Of a stretch of 64,000 bases of DNA, positions 1-8,478 are shown piece by piece. This DNA comes from Polyangium fumosum (GTDB taxonomy: Bacteria > Myxococcota_A > Polyangia > Polyangiales > Polyangiaceae). The first letter of the stretch is position 1, and every line of letters begins with the position of its first letter. The stretch is taken from NCBI RefSeq assembly GCF_005144585.1, contig NZ_SSMQ01000036.1, positions 58,765 through 122,764 on the forward strand. The letters are read 5' to 3'. The position numbers were made by a program, and so were the translations under genes. The notes beneath the pieces were generated by a model. The model did not search any database. It was not told the DNA's origin and saw only the letters and a program-made list of their open reading frames with translations.

Positions 1-120
1 TACGGACGCGAAGCGTGACGGTCAAACCTAGGCCGATGCTCATGGCGGGAGACTCAACAGTCGACAGTCGGTAGTCAACAGGGGAAACTGCGCGGCGCCT
101 CTCGGGCGTTCGAGACAGTG

Positions 121-897
121 ATGACGTACGTAGACGCGAGCAACCTGCCACACCACGTCGGGATCATCATGGACGGCAACGGCCGCTGGGCCGAATTGCG
201 CGGCGAACCTCGTGAGGCTGGCCACAAGGCCGGCAGCGCGGCGGTGCGCAGGGTGGTCCGGGTGGCGCGGCGGCTCGGGCTGACCGCGCTGACGCTTTAT
301 GCGTTCAGCGAGCAGAACTGGGCGCGGCCGATCGGTGAAGTGGACGCGCTGATGGGGCTTTTGCGGGAGTTTCTGGTCTCGGAGCGAAACGAGATCCTCG
401 ACAACGAGATCCGGCTCGTCGCGATCGGCGACCTCGAGCGGCTGCCGCCGTTCGTGCGGGAGGCGCTCGATCCGCTGCGCGTGGCCTCGGGGGACAACTG
501 CAAGATGACGCTCGCGCTGGCGCTCTCGTATGGCGGGCAGGAAGAGATCGCGCGGGCGGCGCGGGACCTCGCGACCGAGGCGTCTGAGGGCAAGCTCGAT
601 CCGTCGTCGATCGACACCCGCGCGATCGCCTCGCGCCTGCCGAGCCTCGGCGTCGGCGAGCCGGATCTCATCATCCGCACGGGCGGCGAGCATCGGATCT
701 CGAACTTCCTCCTCTTCGGCGCAGCCTACGCCGAGCTCGCCTTCACCGACGTCCTCTGGCCCGACTTCAAGGAAGAGGACCTCTTCGAGGCGCTCGCCAG
801 CTACCAGCGTCGCGAGAGGCGCTTCGGTCGCGTCCTTTCGCATGCTACGTCTCCGCGCACGGCTTCGCCCCTCGACGGCGGGGCGATGAGGGTTTGA
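121..897 (+). CDS. uppS: Undecaprenyl diphosphate synthase (cis-prenyltransferase)
   Basis: Cytoplasmic enzyme that condenses isopentenyl-PP units onto farnesyl-PP to make the C55 lipid carrier for peptidoglycan and O-antigen. The 258-residue protein has the family length. The family motif IIMDGNGRWA is near residue 15, with the catalytic Asp in MDGN. Further on are TLYAFSEQNW near residue 60 and the C-terminal substrate motif DLIIRTGGEHRISNF near residue 180, followed by LAFTDVLWPDF. ATG at 121 is chosen; an in-frame GTG lies directly before it at 118. The stop overlaps the start of cdsA by 4 bases, so the two are translationally coupled. Pairing of uppS with cdsA is the usual bacterial arrangement. 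The assignment is secure; only the exact start is open. Confidence 0.96.
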   Translation: MTYVDASNLPHHVGIIMDGNGRWAELRGEPREAGHKAGSAAVRRVVRVARRLGLTALTLYAFSEQNWARPIGEVDALMGLLREFLVSERNEILDNEIRLVAIGDLERLPPFVREALDPLRVASGDNCKMTLALALSYGGQEEIARAARDLATEASEGKLDPSSIDTRAIASRLPSLGVGEPDLIIRTGGEHRISNFLLFGAAYAELAFTDVLWPDFKEEDLFEALASYQRRERRFGRVLSHATSPRTASPLDGGAMRV

Positions 898-1730
898 CCT
901 TGGCTGCCCGTAGCAATCTCGCGACGCGCCTCCTCTCGGCGCTGGTCGGCATCCCCGCCATCCTTGCGCTGCTCTACCTCGGCCCCCCGTGGGGCTGGGC
1001 GCTCTTCCTCGCGGTCGCGCTCCTCGTCGGCGCGATCGAGTTCTTCGGCATGACGCATCCCGAGGACGCCGTATCGCGGTACCTCGGCATCGGCGTCACG
1101 CTCGGCGTGATGGCCGTGCTCTGGCTCTTCGGCACCGACGCGCGCGTGCTCGTGACGCTCGTCTTCCTGCTGCCGACGATCGCGCTCTTCATCACGCTCG
1201 CGCGGCTCGGCTCGATCGAGACGGCGGCGCTGCGCGCGGCAGCGATGGGGTTTGGCCCGCTCTGGCTCGGGGGTGGGCTCGGCTCGCTCGCGATGCTCCG
1301 GCGCGACGGCGGCGATTCTGGACCGGGATTCGTCGTGCTCGCGCTCGCGCTCTCGTGGTTCAGCGACACCGGCGCGTATTTCGCGGGCCGGTTCCTGGGT
1401 AAACACAAGCTCTATGAGGCGGTCAGCCCCAAGAAGACGATCGAGGGCGCGGTCGGCGGGCTCGTGGCAGCCGTCGTCGGGGCCCTCGCGGGGCACTATC
1501 TCTACTTGAAGAGTTTGCCCTTGAACCACGCGATCGTGCTCGGCCTCGTGGCGGGCGCGCTCGGCCAGGCGGGAGATCTCGCGGAGTCGATGATCAAGCG
1601 ATCGGCCGGGGTCAAGGACTCGGGCGGCATCGTCCCCGGCCATGGCGGCATCCTCGATCGTGTCGACGCGTTGATGGTGACCGGGACGTTTACATACATC
1701 TACGTCCTCTTCTTCTGGCCTCGACCTTGA
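894..1730 (+). CDS. cdsA: Phosphatidate cytidylyltransferase (CDP-diacylglycerol synthase)
   Basis: Integral membrane enzyme that turns phosphatidic acid and CTP into CDP-diacylglycerol, the branch point of phospholipid synthesis. The 278-residue protein is a run of hydrophobic segments starting at about residue 10. Its C-terminal part has the CTP-transferase signature: FSDTGAYFAGRFLGKHK around residue 157, SPKKTIEGAVGG near 180, and the Asp-rich QAGDLAESMIKR followed by KDSGGIVPGHGGILDRVDAL (residues about 225-260). The only start that fits is TTG at 894, overlapping the uppS stop as TTGA. A rare start with coupled translation is consistent with an operon. Family membership is certain from the signature. 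Confidence 0.95.
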   Translation: MTLAARSNLATRLLSALVGIPAILALLYLGPPWGWALFLAVALLVGAIEFFGMTHPEDAVSRYLGIGVTLGVMAVLWLFGTDARVLVTLVFLLPTIALFITLARLGSIETAALRAAAMGFGPLWLGGGLGSLAMLRRDGGDSGPGFVVLALALSWFSDTGAYFAGRFLGKHKLYEAVSPKKTIEGAVGGLVAAVVGALAGHYLYLKSLPLNHAIVLGLVAGALGQAGDLAESMIKRSAGVKDSGGIVPGHGGILDRVDALMVTGTFTYIYVLFFWPRP

Positions 1731-1747
1731 TCGATCGTGTGACCACC

Positions 1748-1847
1748 CAATGACGCGCGCCGTCGCGCGGGCGTGATGTTGCAGCGCACAAATGGCAATT
1801 TTTTCGCAAAAGACTCGATGACGCGCGTCATCGGCGAATGACGCGCG
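1748..1847. promoter_or_regulatory. Palindrome and repeated half-sites upstream of gdhA
   Basis: A perfect 16-bp palindrome, GATGACGCGCGTCATC, lies at 1817-1832. Its half-site ATGACGCGCG recurs at about 1750-1759 and 1838-1847, so three copies occur in 100 bases of intergenic DNA before gdhA. An AT-rich patch (CAATTTTTTCGCAAAAG, about 1794-1810) sits just upstream and could belong to a promoter. The arrangement looks like an operator for a dimeric regulator of glutamate dehydrogenase; the regulator is not identifiable here. Confidence 0.4.
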
Positions 1848-1913
1848 GCGCGCGCGCGGGACCGCGAAACAAAAAATGGATTTGGGCTTTGGCACGGACT
1901 AGAACGGCCACCC

Positions 1914-3239
1914 ATGGATAACCAACAGACGGTGAGCACAGCCGGGTCCTTGAGCGTGCCGCCCGCCTCTGTCGAGAAGCACCACAAGTACGAGTTCTTC
2001 AAGGTCGTACAGGGCTATCTGGACGAGGCCGCCCGCGTCATCGATTTGCCCGAGTACATCCAGACGATCCTCAGCCAGCCGAAGAACGAGATCATCATCA
2101 ACTTCCCCGTGAAGATGGATGATGGCTCGATCCGGCTCTTCAAAGGCTACCGGGTCCAGCACAATAACCTGCTCGGCCCGTACAAGGGCGGCATTCGTTA
2201 TCACGAGGGCGTCTCGCTCGACGACGTGAAGGCGCTCGCGGCGATGATGACCTGGAAGTGCGCGCTGATGAACCTGCCGCTCGGCGGCGGCAAGGGCGGC
2301 GTCAAGTTCGACCCGAACAAGGTCTCGCGCGACGAACTCCAGCGGATCACGCGTCGGTTCTTCCACGCGCTCGGCTCGAACATCGGCCCGGATACGGACA
2401 TCCCGGCGCCGGACGTCGGCACGGACGCGAAGTCGATGGCGTGGGCCATGGACACGTACATGAACACCGTCGGCAGCCTCTTCCGCCAGTCGGTCAAGGG
2501 CGTCGTGACGGGCAAGCCGGTCGCCGTCGGTGGCACGCTCGGCCGCGAGAAGGCCACGGGCCAGGGCCTCGTCTACACGATCCAGGAGTGGGCCGAGGAG
2601 CGCGACTTCCAGCTCGGCGGTGCGACGCTCATCGTGCAGGGCTTCGGCAACGTCGGCTCGTTCACCTCGCTCATCCTGTCGCGGCTCGGCGCCTCGACGA
2701 TCGCGGTCGGTGATCACTCGGGGTACCTTTACAACCCCGAGGGCTTCAACCCCCACAAGCTCCAGGACTACGTCAAGAAGAACCGCTCGATCGCGGGGTA
2801 TCCGGGCGGCAGGACGATCAGCCGCGAGGAGTTCTTCAAGATCAAGGCCGACATCTTCATCCCGGCCGCGCTGGAGAACCAGATCGGCATCGACGAGGCG
2901 AAGTCGCTCCAGGTGCGGCTCGTGGCCGAGGGCGCGAACGGCCCCTGCTCGCCCGAGGGCGAGCGGATCCTGATCGATCGCGGCATCGACATCCTGCCCG
3001 ACGTGCTCGCGAACGCCGGCGGCGTGACCGTCAGCTACTACGAGTGGGTGCAAAACAAGCGCTCGGAGCACTGGACGCTCGAAGAGGTCGACGAGCGCCT
3101 GGAGAAGGCAATGCAGCGCGCCTACCGCGAGGTCGTCGAGCTCGCGCGGCAGAAGAAATGCTCGATGCGCGTCGCGGCCTACGCCGTCGCGCTTCAGCGA
3201 ATCGCCGCGGCCTACGGCGAGCGCGACATCTTCCCCTGA
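1914..3239 (+). CDS. gdhA: Glutamate dehydrogenase, NAD(P)-dependent
   Basis: Interconverts glutamate with 2-oxoglutarate and ammonium, linking nitrogen and carbon metabolism in the cytoplasm. The 441-residue length matches the hexameric Glu/Leu/Phe/Val dehydrogenase family. The substrate domain has GPYKGGIRYH and the catalytic-lysine stretch PLGGGKGG (near residue 125), then PAPDVGTDAKSMAWAMD. The Rossmann nucleotide domain has VQGFGNVGSFTS near residue 245, and the C-terminal part has LVAEGANGPCSPE and DVLANAGGVTVSYYEW. ATG at 1914 gives the usual N-terminus. The gene stands alone, with a possible operator upstream and a strong terminator downstream. Cofactor preference cannot be read with confidence from the sequence. 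Confidence 0.95.
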   Translation: MDNQQTVSTAGSLSVPPASVEKHHKYEFFKVVQGYLDEAARVIDLPEYIQTILSQPKNEIIINFPVKMDDGSIRLFKGYRVQHNNLLGPYKGGIRYHEGVSLDDVKALAAMMTWKCALMNLPLGGGKGGVKFDPNKVSRDELQRITRRFFHALGSNIGPDTDIPAPDVGTDAKSMAWAMDTYMNTVGSLFRQSVKGVVTGKPVAVGGTLGREKATGQGLVYTIQEWAEERDFQLGGATLIVQGFGNVGSFTSLILSRLGASTIAVGDHSGYLYNPEGFNPHKLQDYVKKNRSIAGYPGGRTISREEFFKIKADIFIPAALENQIGIDEAKSLQVRLVAEGANGPCSPEGERILIDRGIDILPDVLANAGGVTVSYYEWVQNKRSEHWTLEEVDERLEKAMQRAYREVVELARQKKCSMRVAAYAVALQRIAAAYGERDIFP

Positions 3240-3267
3240 TCCAATCCCGATAGGGCTGGCCGTCTTT

Positions 3268-3304
3268 GCGGCGCGCGGATCGAGATCCGCGCGCCGCTTT
3301 TTTT
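3268..3304 (+). terminator. Rho-independent terminator of gdhA
   Basis: A 13-bp perfect GC stem (GCGGCGCGCGGAT pairing with ATCCGCGCGCCGC) with a 4-base loop is followed by seven T residues, starting 29 bases after the gdhA stop. It also separates gdhA from the convergent ygfZ gene. Confidence 0.9.
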
Positions 3305-3311
3305 GGGCCGC

Positions 3312-4235
3312 TCAGGAAACGACGGCCGGCCGCCCCGACACCGAGATCGCCGTGCCTTTCGTCGCGTGCTTGTACTTCACGTACCCGAGCGCGAGGACAC
3401 GACCCGCCTCGGGCCCCTTCGCCACGCTCGTCACGGCGCCGATCACCTTGCCGGTGGCGTCCGTGATCTCCGCCGACGCGGGCACCTCAGCGTCGCCCTC
3501 GATCGAGATCGGCACGAGCTTCTTCTTCACGTGCCCGCGCATTTGCAGCATGAACACGGCCTCCTGCCCGAGGTAGCAGCCCTTCTGGAACGAGACCGCG
3601 AGCGGCTCCAGCGAGGCCTCCTGCGGGTAGTTCTCCTCGGAAAAGTCCTTGCCCCAGCGCCCGAGGCCGATCTCCACGCGGAGCGCCTCCCACGCCGCCT
3701 CCTCCGCGAGCCGCGCGGGCGCCGATCCTTTGCGCTCCAAGCGTTCGAGCGCGACATCCACCGCAGCCGGCTCGAACGCGAAGAGCGCCCCGCCCTTGCC
3801 CGACGAGTCCACGGAGGCCGCGGCGATCGCGCCGTAGGCACGCGCGAGCGAGGCGAGATCCTTCGCCCCGGGGCCATGGGCGACGGCCCACGCGACCTCC
3901 GCGCTCACGTCTTCGAGTTCGACGTCCTCCATGATCACGTAGTGATCGAAGTGCTCGATCAGCGGCGCGATCCGATCCCGCGGCGCGCCCACGAGGAGGC
4001 GGTCGTCGTCGATCAGGATCCGCAGCTCCGCGAGGATCTTGCCGGTCTTGGCGACGGCGAACCCATAGGCGCCTTGGCCCGCCTTCAGCGGCGCGAGGTC
4101 GCAGGTGATCATGCCGTTCAGCCAGGTTTGCCGGTCCTTGCCGCGGATCGAGAGCGTCCCGAGCTCGGGGGCGCGGAGGAGGAGCGCGCCTTCGGCGAGG
4201 GCGCGGCGCAGGGGGTCGATGTCGGTTTCGCTCAT
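3312..4235 (-). CDS. ygfZ: YgfZ/GcvT-family folate-binding Fe-S protein
   Basis: Member of the tetrahydrofolate-dependent YgfZ family, which helps maintain or repair certain iron-sulfur enzymes in the cytoplasm. The 307-residue protein carries the diagnostic motif KGCYLGQE near residue 225, including the conserved cysteine. The N-terminal GcvT-like fold has LSIRGKDRQTWLNGMITCD and GAYGFAVAKTGKILAE. ATG at 4235 (MSETD) is preferred because the upstream extension is Pro/Arg-rich and has no family counterpart. The gene is single and convergent with gdhA, sharing its terminator region. Function is known for the family; the client enzymes here are unknown. Confidence 0.88.
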   Translation of the reverse strand: MSETDIDPLRRALAEGALLLRAPELGTLSIRGKDRQTWLNGMITCDLAPLKAGQGAYGFAVAKTGKILAELRILIDDDRLLVGAPRDRIAPLIEHFDHYVIMEDVELEDVSAEVAWAVAHGPGAKDLASLARAYGAIAAASVDSSGKGGALFAFEPAAVDVALERLERKGSAPARLAEEAAWEALRVEIGLGRWGKDFSEENYPQEASLEPLAVSFQKGCYLGQEAVFMLQMRGHVKKKLVPISIEGDAEVPASAEITDATGKVIGAVTSVAKGPEAGRVLALGYVKYKHATKGTAISVSGRPAVVS

Positions 4236-4383
4236 GGGGCTCGGAGGAACATGGGGGTTCGGACGGGAGCGGGGCAAGGCCTCGGGGGCTCTCCGGGCTA
4301 GAGCGAGCTAGCGGACCCGTCAAGGACCCCGCGACGGGCGAGCACGGGTGTGATGCTCTTGGCGTGAGGAAGGTGCGTGCGCG

Positions 4384-4842
4384 ATGGAGAGACCGTATCC
4401 GGATGGCTTTGACTGCGTCTGGCTGGCTACAGATCGTGATGGGCATGTCGGTGCATTTGTTACGGGAGGGACGGGTCCGATCCCCGTGCAGGCGCTCCAT
4501 ACCGACCCTATGCCCGTGGAGGACATCGAGGAGCAAGTTTGGAAATTGCCCCGTGTCTCCGGCGCCCGGCTCTTGATCACAATCGTGCGACCTGATGACT
4601 TTGTCGCGTTCGCAGAGCGGGGCCTGTTTGTCTACGATTGGAGCGATGTCCATCGTACTTCACGAGAGTCGATGCATGCGTACGAACTCGTCGCGGCTCC
4701 CGGCCCTCCCATCACGCTCGACGCATTGCCTGGCGAGCTCTTTGCCTCGTTGGGGGACATCGTCCGGCTGGATCGGGTTGCTTTTGCGGATAGCCCGTGG
4801 CTCGACGTTCGTGCGCATGCGAGCTGTCGGGATAGGGAATAG
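4384..4842 (+). CDS. Hypothetical protein, low-GC orphan
   Basis: A 152-residue protein that I do not recognise. It has no signal peptide or membrane segment and looks soluble and slightly acidic (MERPYPDGFDCVWLATDRDG at the N-terminus, an aromatic stretch GLFVYDWSDVHR near residue 80). Base composition is visibly lower in GC than the neighbours (roughly 58-60% by eye) and codon choice is less biased to G/C third positions, which suggests recent acquisition. It is flanked by intergenic DNA on both sides. Small acidic orphans of this size include immunity-like proteins, but no toxin gene is adjacent, so no function is assigned. Confidence 0.65.
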   Translation: MERPYPDGFDCVWLATDRDGHVGAFVTGGTGPIPVQALHTDPMPVEDIEEQVWKLPRVSGARLLITIVRPDDFVAFAERGLFVYDWSDVHRTSRESMHAYELVAAPGPPITLDALPGELFASLGDIVRLDRVAFADSPWLDVRAHASCRDRE

Positions 4843-5008
4843 CAATCCGGTCTGACGAGGGTGTCGTCGCCCCCACGCGCTCCGCCCTCGAGCGAGCCAG
4901 CGAACCGGTCAAGGGCTTGCCGGAGGTCCCCCCGGCCTCCCCGTTTGCGGTATCTTCCACGATCGTCCCGCCCTCTGCGGACACCACCCCTGGCAAAGGA
5001 GCTTCCCC

Positions 5009-6997
5009 ATGCGACGCAAACACGCCTTGATCTTCTTCCCCCTCGCGGCCGTTTCCCTCGCCGGCGCGATCGCCGTCGGCTGCGGAGGCGGCGAGTCCCC
5101 CGGCACGCCCGGCGGAACGGGGAGCGGCGGCGCGCCCGACGGTGGGAACGCCGGCGGCGGGGGCGAGGGCGGGGACGGGGGGTTTTTCGTTGGCTCCGGT
5201 GGCTCTGGCGGCGCGGGGGGCGTGGGCGGCGCGGGGGGCAGCGGGGGCGATTGTGACGGCGGGCCTTGTGGCCCGGTGTGCGGCAATGGGGTCATCGAGC
5301 CGGGGGAGGTCTGCGACGACGGCAACGTGAACGCGGGGGACGGCTGCTCGAACGATTGCACCGCGATCGAGAAGGATTACGCGTGCCCGATGCCGGGCAT
5401 GGCTTGCGTGAGCACGGTCGTCTGCGGCGACGGCAAGGTCACGGGCGCCGAGACGTGCGACGACACGAACGCGGCGCCGGGCGACGGCTGCGACGCGGTT
5501 TGCCAGGTCGAGCTCGGCTGGCAGTGCCCCGTCATCGGCGCGGCCTGCCAGGCCGCCGCGTGCGGCGACAGCATCCTCGCGGGCCAGGAGGAGTGCGAGG
5601 ACGGCAACGCCGTGGCCGGCGACGGCTGCGACGCGAATTGCCAGCTCGAAATCGGGTGGGTTTGCCCGCCTGGCATGCCCTGCAAGGCCACTGTCTGCGG
5701 CGACGCCATCGTCGAGGGCAAAGAGCCCTGCGACGACGGCAACAACAACATGGGCGACGGCTGCACGCCGTTCTGCCAGCGCGAGCCCGACTGCGCGATG
5801 GGCGCGTGCAAGTCGACCTGCGGCGACGGCCTCAAGCTCCCGGGCGACAACGAGCAATGCGAGGACGGCAATAGCGCGGACGGCGACGGCTGCTCCTCGA
5901 CCTGCCAGATCGAGCCGGGTTTTTCCTGCCAGGACGTCGCGCAGAACGCGGGCAACACGCTGGAGATCCCGATCGTCCTGCGCGACTTCAAGATCGCGCA
6001 CCCCGATTTCGAGAACTTCAGCGGAAACGACCTCGGGATCGTGCAGTCGATGCTCGGCCCGGACGGCAAGCCCGTCTACGCGGGCAACCCGACGACGCCG
6101 ACCACCTCGGGCAAGGCGAACTTCGATCAATGGTACCGCGACGTCGCGGGCGTCAACTTCACGGTCCTGCAGAAGCTCACGCTGACGCAATTGCCGTCGG
6201 GCGCGTACCGGTTCGACGACTCGACGTTCTTCCCGCTGAACGGCATCGCCTTCGGCAACGAGGGGAACGCGAACAACTTCCATTTCACGAGCGAGGTCCG
6301 GTACTGGTTCGAGTACAAGGGCAACGAGCAGCTCGATTTCACGGGCGACGACGACGTGTGGGTCTTCGTGAACAAGCGGCTCGCGGTGAACCTCGGCGGC
6401 GTGCACGGGGCGCAGACGGGCGGCGTCTTGCTCAACGCGGCGAAGGCGGCGGAGCTCGGCCTCGAGCTCGGCAAGATCTACGAGACCGTCGTGCTCCAGG
6501 CCGAGCGGCACACGTCGCAATCGAACTACCGTCTCACGCTCTCCAATTTCGTGAACACGAAATCGACCTGCCAGAGCGTCTGCGGCGACGGCGTCCTCAC
6601 CCCGAACGAAGCCTGCGACGACGGCACGAACGACGGCAGCTACGGCTCGTGTACGCCCGACTGCAAGAAGGGCCCGTATTGTGGCGACGGCATCTTGCAG
6701 CCGGAGGGCAACGAGGAGTGCGATGACGGCGTCAATTTGACCCCGTACGGCAATGGGTGCGCGCCGGGCTGCAAGATGGGCGCGTCCTGCGGCGACGGCC
6801 AGATCGACAGCCTCTTCGGCGAGCTCTGTGACGACGGCACGAACGACGGCGGCTACGGCGAATGCGCCGCGGGCTGCACGCTCGGGCCGCGCTGCGGCGA
6901 CGGCATCGTGCAGGCGGGCTTCGAGTCGTGCGACGACGGCAACAAGACCCCCGGTGACGGCTGCGATCAGAAATGCATCATGGAATCGCCCAAGTGA
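5009..6997 (+). CDS. Fibro-slime domain lipoprotein with myxobacterial cysteine repeats
   Basis: A 662-residue surface lipoprotein. Residues 1-25 form a type II signal peptide ending in the lipobox AVGC. A GGxGG low-complexity linker (about residues 28-85) leads into repeats of the Cys-rich myxobacterial type (DUF4215-like: CGDGxxxxxExCDDGN...GDGC...C), seen five or so times to residue 310. Residues about 315-510 match the fibro-slime domain (DLGIVQSMLGPDGKPVY, LDFTGDDDVWVFVNKRLAVN, GGVHGAQTG), found in extracellular adhesion or sheath proteins of fibrobacters and myxobacteria. More Cys repeats follow to the end. Likely exported and disulfide-rich. Ligand or role is unknown; an adhesin or matrix component is an inference. 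Confidence 0.85.
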   Translation: MRRKHALIFFPLAAVSLAGAIAVGCGGGESPGTPGGTGSGGAPDGGNAGGGGEGGDGGFFVGSGGSGGAGGVGGAGGSGGDCDGGPCGPVCGNGVIEPGEVCDDGNVNAGDGCSNDCTAIEKDYACPMPGMACVSTVVCGDGKVTGAETCDDTNAAPGDGCDAVCQVELGWQCPVIGAACQAAACGDSILAGQEECEDGNAVAGDGCDANCQLEIGWVCPPGMPCKATVCGDAIVEGKEPCDDGNNNMGDGCTPFCQREPDCAMGACKSTCGDGLKLPGDNEQCEDGNSADGDGCSSTCQIEPGFSCQDVAQNAGNTLEIPIVLRDFKIAHPDFENFSGNDLGIVQSMLGPDGKPVYAGNPTTPTTSGKANFDQWYRDVAGVNFTVLQKLTLTQLPSGAYRFDDSTFFPLNGIAFGNEGNANNFHFTSEVRYWFEYKGNEQLDFTGDDDVWVFVNKRLAVNLGGVHGAQTGGVLLNAAKAAELGLELGKIYETVVLQAERHTSQSNYRLTLSNFVNTKSTCQSVCGDGVLTPNEACDDGTNDGSYGSCTPDCKKGPYCGDGILQPEGNEECDDGVNLTPYGNGCAPGCKMGASCGDGQIDSLFGELCDDGTNDGGYGECAAGCTLGPRCGDGIVQAGFESCDDGNKTPGDGCDQKCIMESPK

Positions 6998-7140
6998 AAC
7001 CCGGCTCGCGGGCGCGGGCAATCGTGGCCGCGATCGTGCCCCACGGAACCGCGCCCGCTCGCATTCGTCGCTGACAGCAGGTCCCCGCCGCTCCCTCCTT
7101 CTTGAACCGCCGCGCCGGACCAGGGTACGATGGTGTTCGC

Positions 7141-8478
7141 GTGAACACCCTCTCACGAGCGGAGTTGCCGGAAGGCTCGATCTTCCACGGTCACTACCAG
7201 ATCGTGCGTTCCGTCAACGCCGGGGCGATGGGCGCGGTGTACGAGGTCGTCGACCTCAAGACGCGGCGGCGGCGCGCGCTCAAGGTGATGCTGCCGAGCA
7301 TCATCCAGAACGCCGAGATGCGCGAGCGGTTCAAGCTCGAAGCCACGATCACCGCGGACATCGTGAGCGAGCACCTCGTCGAGACCTTCGACGCCGGCGT
7401 GGATCCCGACACGGGCGCGCCGTTCCTCACGATGGAGCTGCTCCAGGGCGACGACCTCGCCACGCTCCTCCAGGAGCGCCGCCGGTTCGCGCCGGCGGAG
7501 ATCGTGGCGCTGCTCTTTCAGGTCGCGCGCGCGCTCGACAAAACCCACGCGGCGGGCATCGTCCACCGCGATCTCAAGCCCGAGAACCTCTTCGTCACGC
7601 ACCGCGACGACGGCTCGCCGCGCGTGAAGGTCCTCGATTTCGGGATCGCGAAGATCGTCGCGCAAAGCGAAGCCGCCGACCGACAAACCCGAAACCTCGG
7701 CACGCCGCCCTATATGTCGCCCGAGCAGATCACGGGGGACGGGACGATCGGCCCGCGCTCCGACCTGTATGCGCTCGGGCACATCGCGTATGCGCTCCTC
7801 GTGGGGCAGCCTTACTGGGGGGAGGAGGCGAAGACCTGCGAGACCGTTTATTCGTTCCTGATGACCATGATGCAGGGCGCGAAGGAGCCGCCGACGCAGC
7901 GCGCGAAGCGATATGGCGTCACCTTGCCCGAGGCGTTCGACGCGTGGTTTGCCCGGGCCACCGACATCGTGCCCGCGGTGAGGTTCGAGAGCGCGTCGGA
8001 GCAGATCGCCGCGCTCGCGGCGTCCCTCGGCGTGGCGCTGCCGGCGACCGCGCCCTCCGAGGTGCTTCGTTCCCCGGCCCTCGCCGCGGCGCCCGGGATC
8101 CCGCCCGGGCCCGCCTCGGACAAGCAGACCTCGAAGGCCCCTTGGATGGCCATCGTGGTCGCATTCGTGGCCTTGCTCCTCGGCGCCTCGCTCGTCGTCC
8201 TCGTCGCGCGGCGTCCGGCGCAGGAGGAAACCAAAACCGCGAATGCAGCCCCGGCCGCGAGCGCGAACGTGGCGCCCCCCGAGCGTCCGCCGTCCCCGCA
8301 GGCGCCGCTGACGACCCCCGAGGCGGTCACGGCCGCGGTCACGGCCACGGCGTCGACGCTCCCGACCCCGCCGGCGTCCAGCGCGCCGGCTTCGCCTCGC
8401 GGAAAAGCTCCGTCGCACAGCGCTCCGTCCAAGCCAGCCAGCAAGTCATCCCTTTATGATCAGCTCAAGACCCTCTAG
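7141..8478 (+). CDS. Serine/threonine protein kinase, membrane-anchored
   Basis: Eukaryote-like (Hanks-type) kinase of 445 residues. Visible motifs are the glycine loop NAGAMGAVYE (near residue 25), the ATP-binding lysine in ALKVML, catalytic HRDLKPENL (near 142), DFGIAK (near 167) and GTPPYMSPEQ. After the kinase domain there is one transmembrane helix at about residues 334-354 and an Ala/Pro/Ser-rich C-terminal tail, presumably periplasmic. GTG at 7141 is chosen because the kinase fold begins soon after; TTG at 7102 would add 13 residues. The 3' end overlaps the next gene by 23 bases, and its TAG stop lies within the CTAG at the left edge of the MITE-like element. Substrates are unknown. 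Confidence 0.92.
   Translation: MNTLSRAELPEGSIFHGHYQIVRSVNAGAMGAVYEVVDLKTRRRRALKVMLPSIIQNAEMRERFKLEATITADIVSEHLVETFDAGVDPDTGAPFLTMELLQGDDLATLLQERRRFAPAEIVALLFQVARALDKTHAAGIVHRDLKPENLFVTHRDDGSPRVKVLDFGIAKIVAQSEAADRQTRNLGTPPYMSPEQITGDGTIGPRSDLYALGHIAYALLVGQPYWGEEAKTCETVYSFLMTMMQGAKEPPTQRAKRYGVTLPEAFDAWFARATDIVPAVRFESASEQIAALAASLGVALPATAPSEVLRSPALAAAPGIPPGPASDKQTSKAPWMAIVVAFVALLLGASLVVLVARRPAQEETKTANAAPAASANVAPPERPPSPQAPLTTPEAVTAAVTATASTLPTPPASSAPASPRGKAPSHSAPSKPASKSSLYDQLKTL

Noticed and set aside
51..84. Short repeats of GTCGACAGTC/GTAGTCAACAG before uppS
   Set aside because: Too short and degenerate to call an element; part of the region lies beyond the left edge.
1860..1905. Sigma-54-like TGGCACG before gdhA
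   Set aside because: The spacing from GG does not give GC at the -12 position.
4712..7156. 814-residue minus-strand frame opposite the fibro-slime lipoprotein
   Set aside because: Repetitive VAVVA/ADR sequence is the complement of cysteine-repeat codons; no signal, domain or ribosome site.
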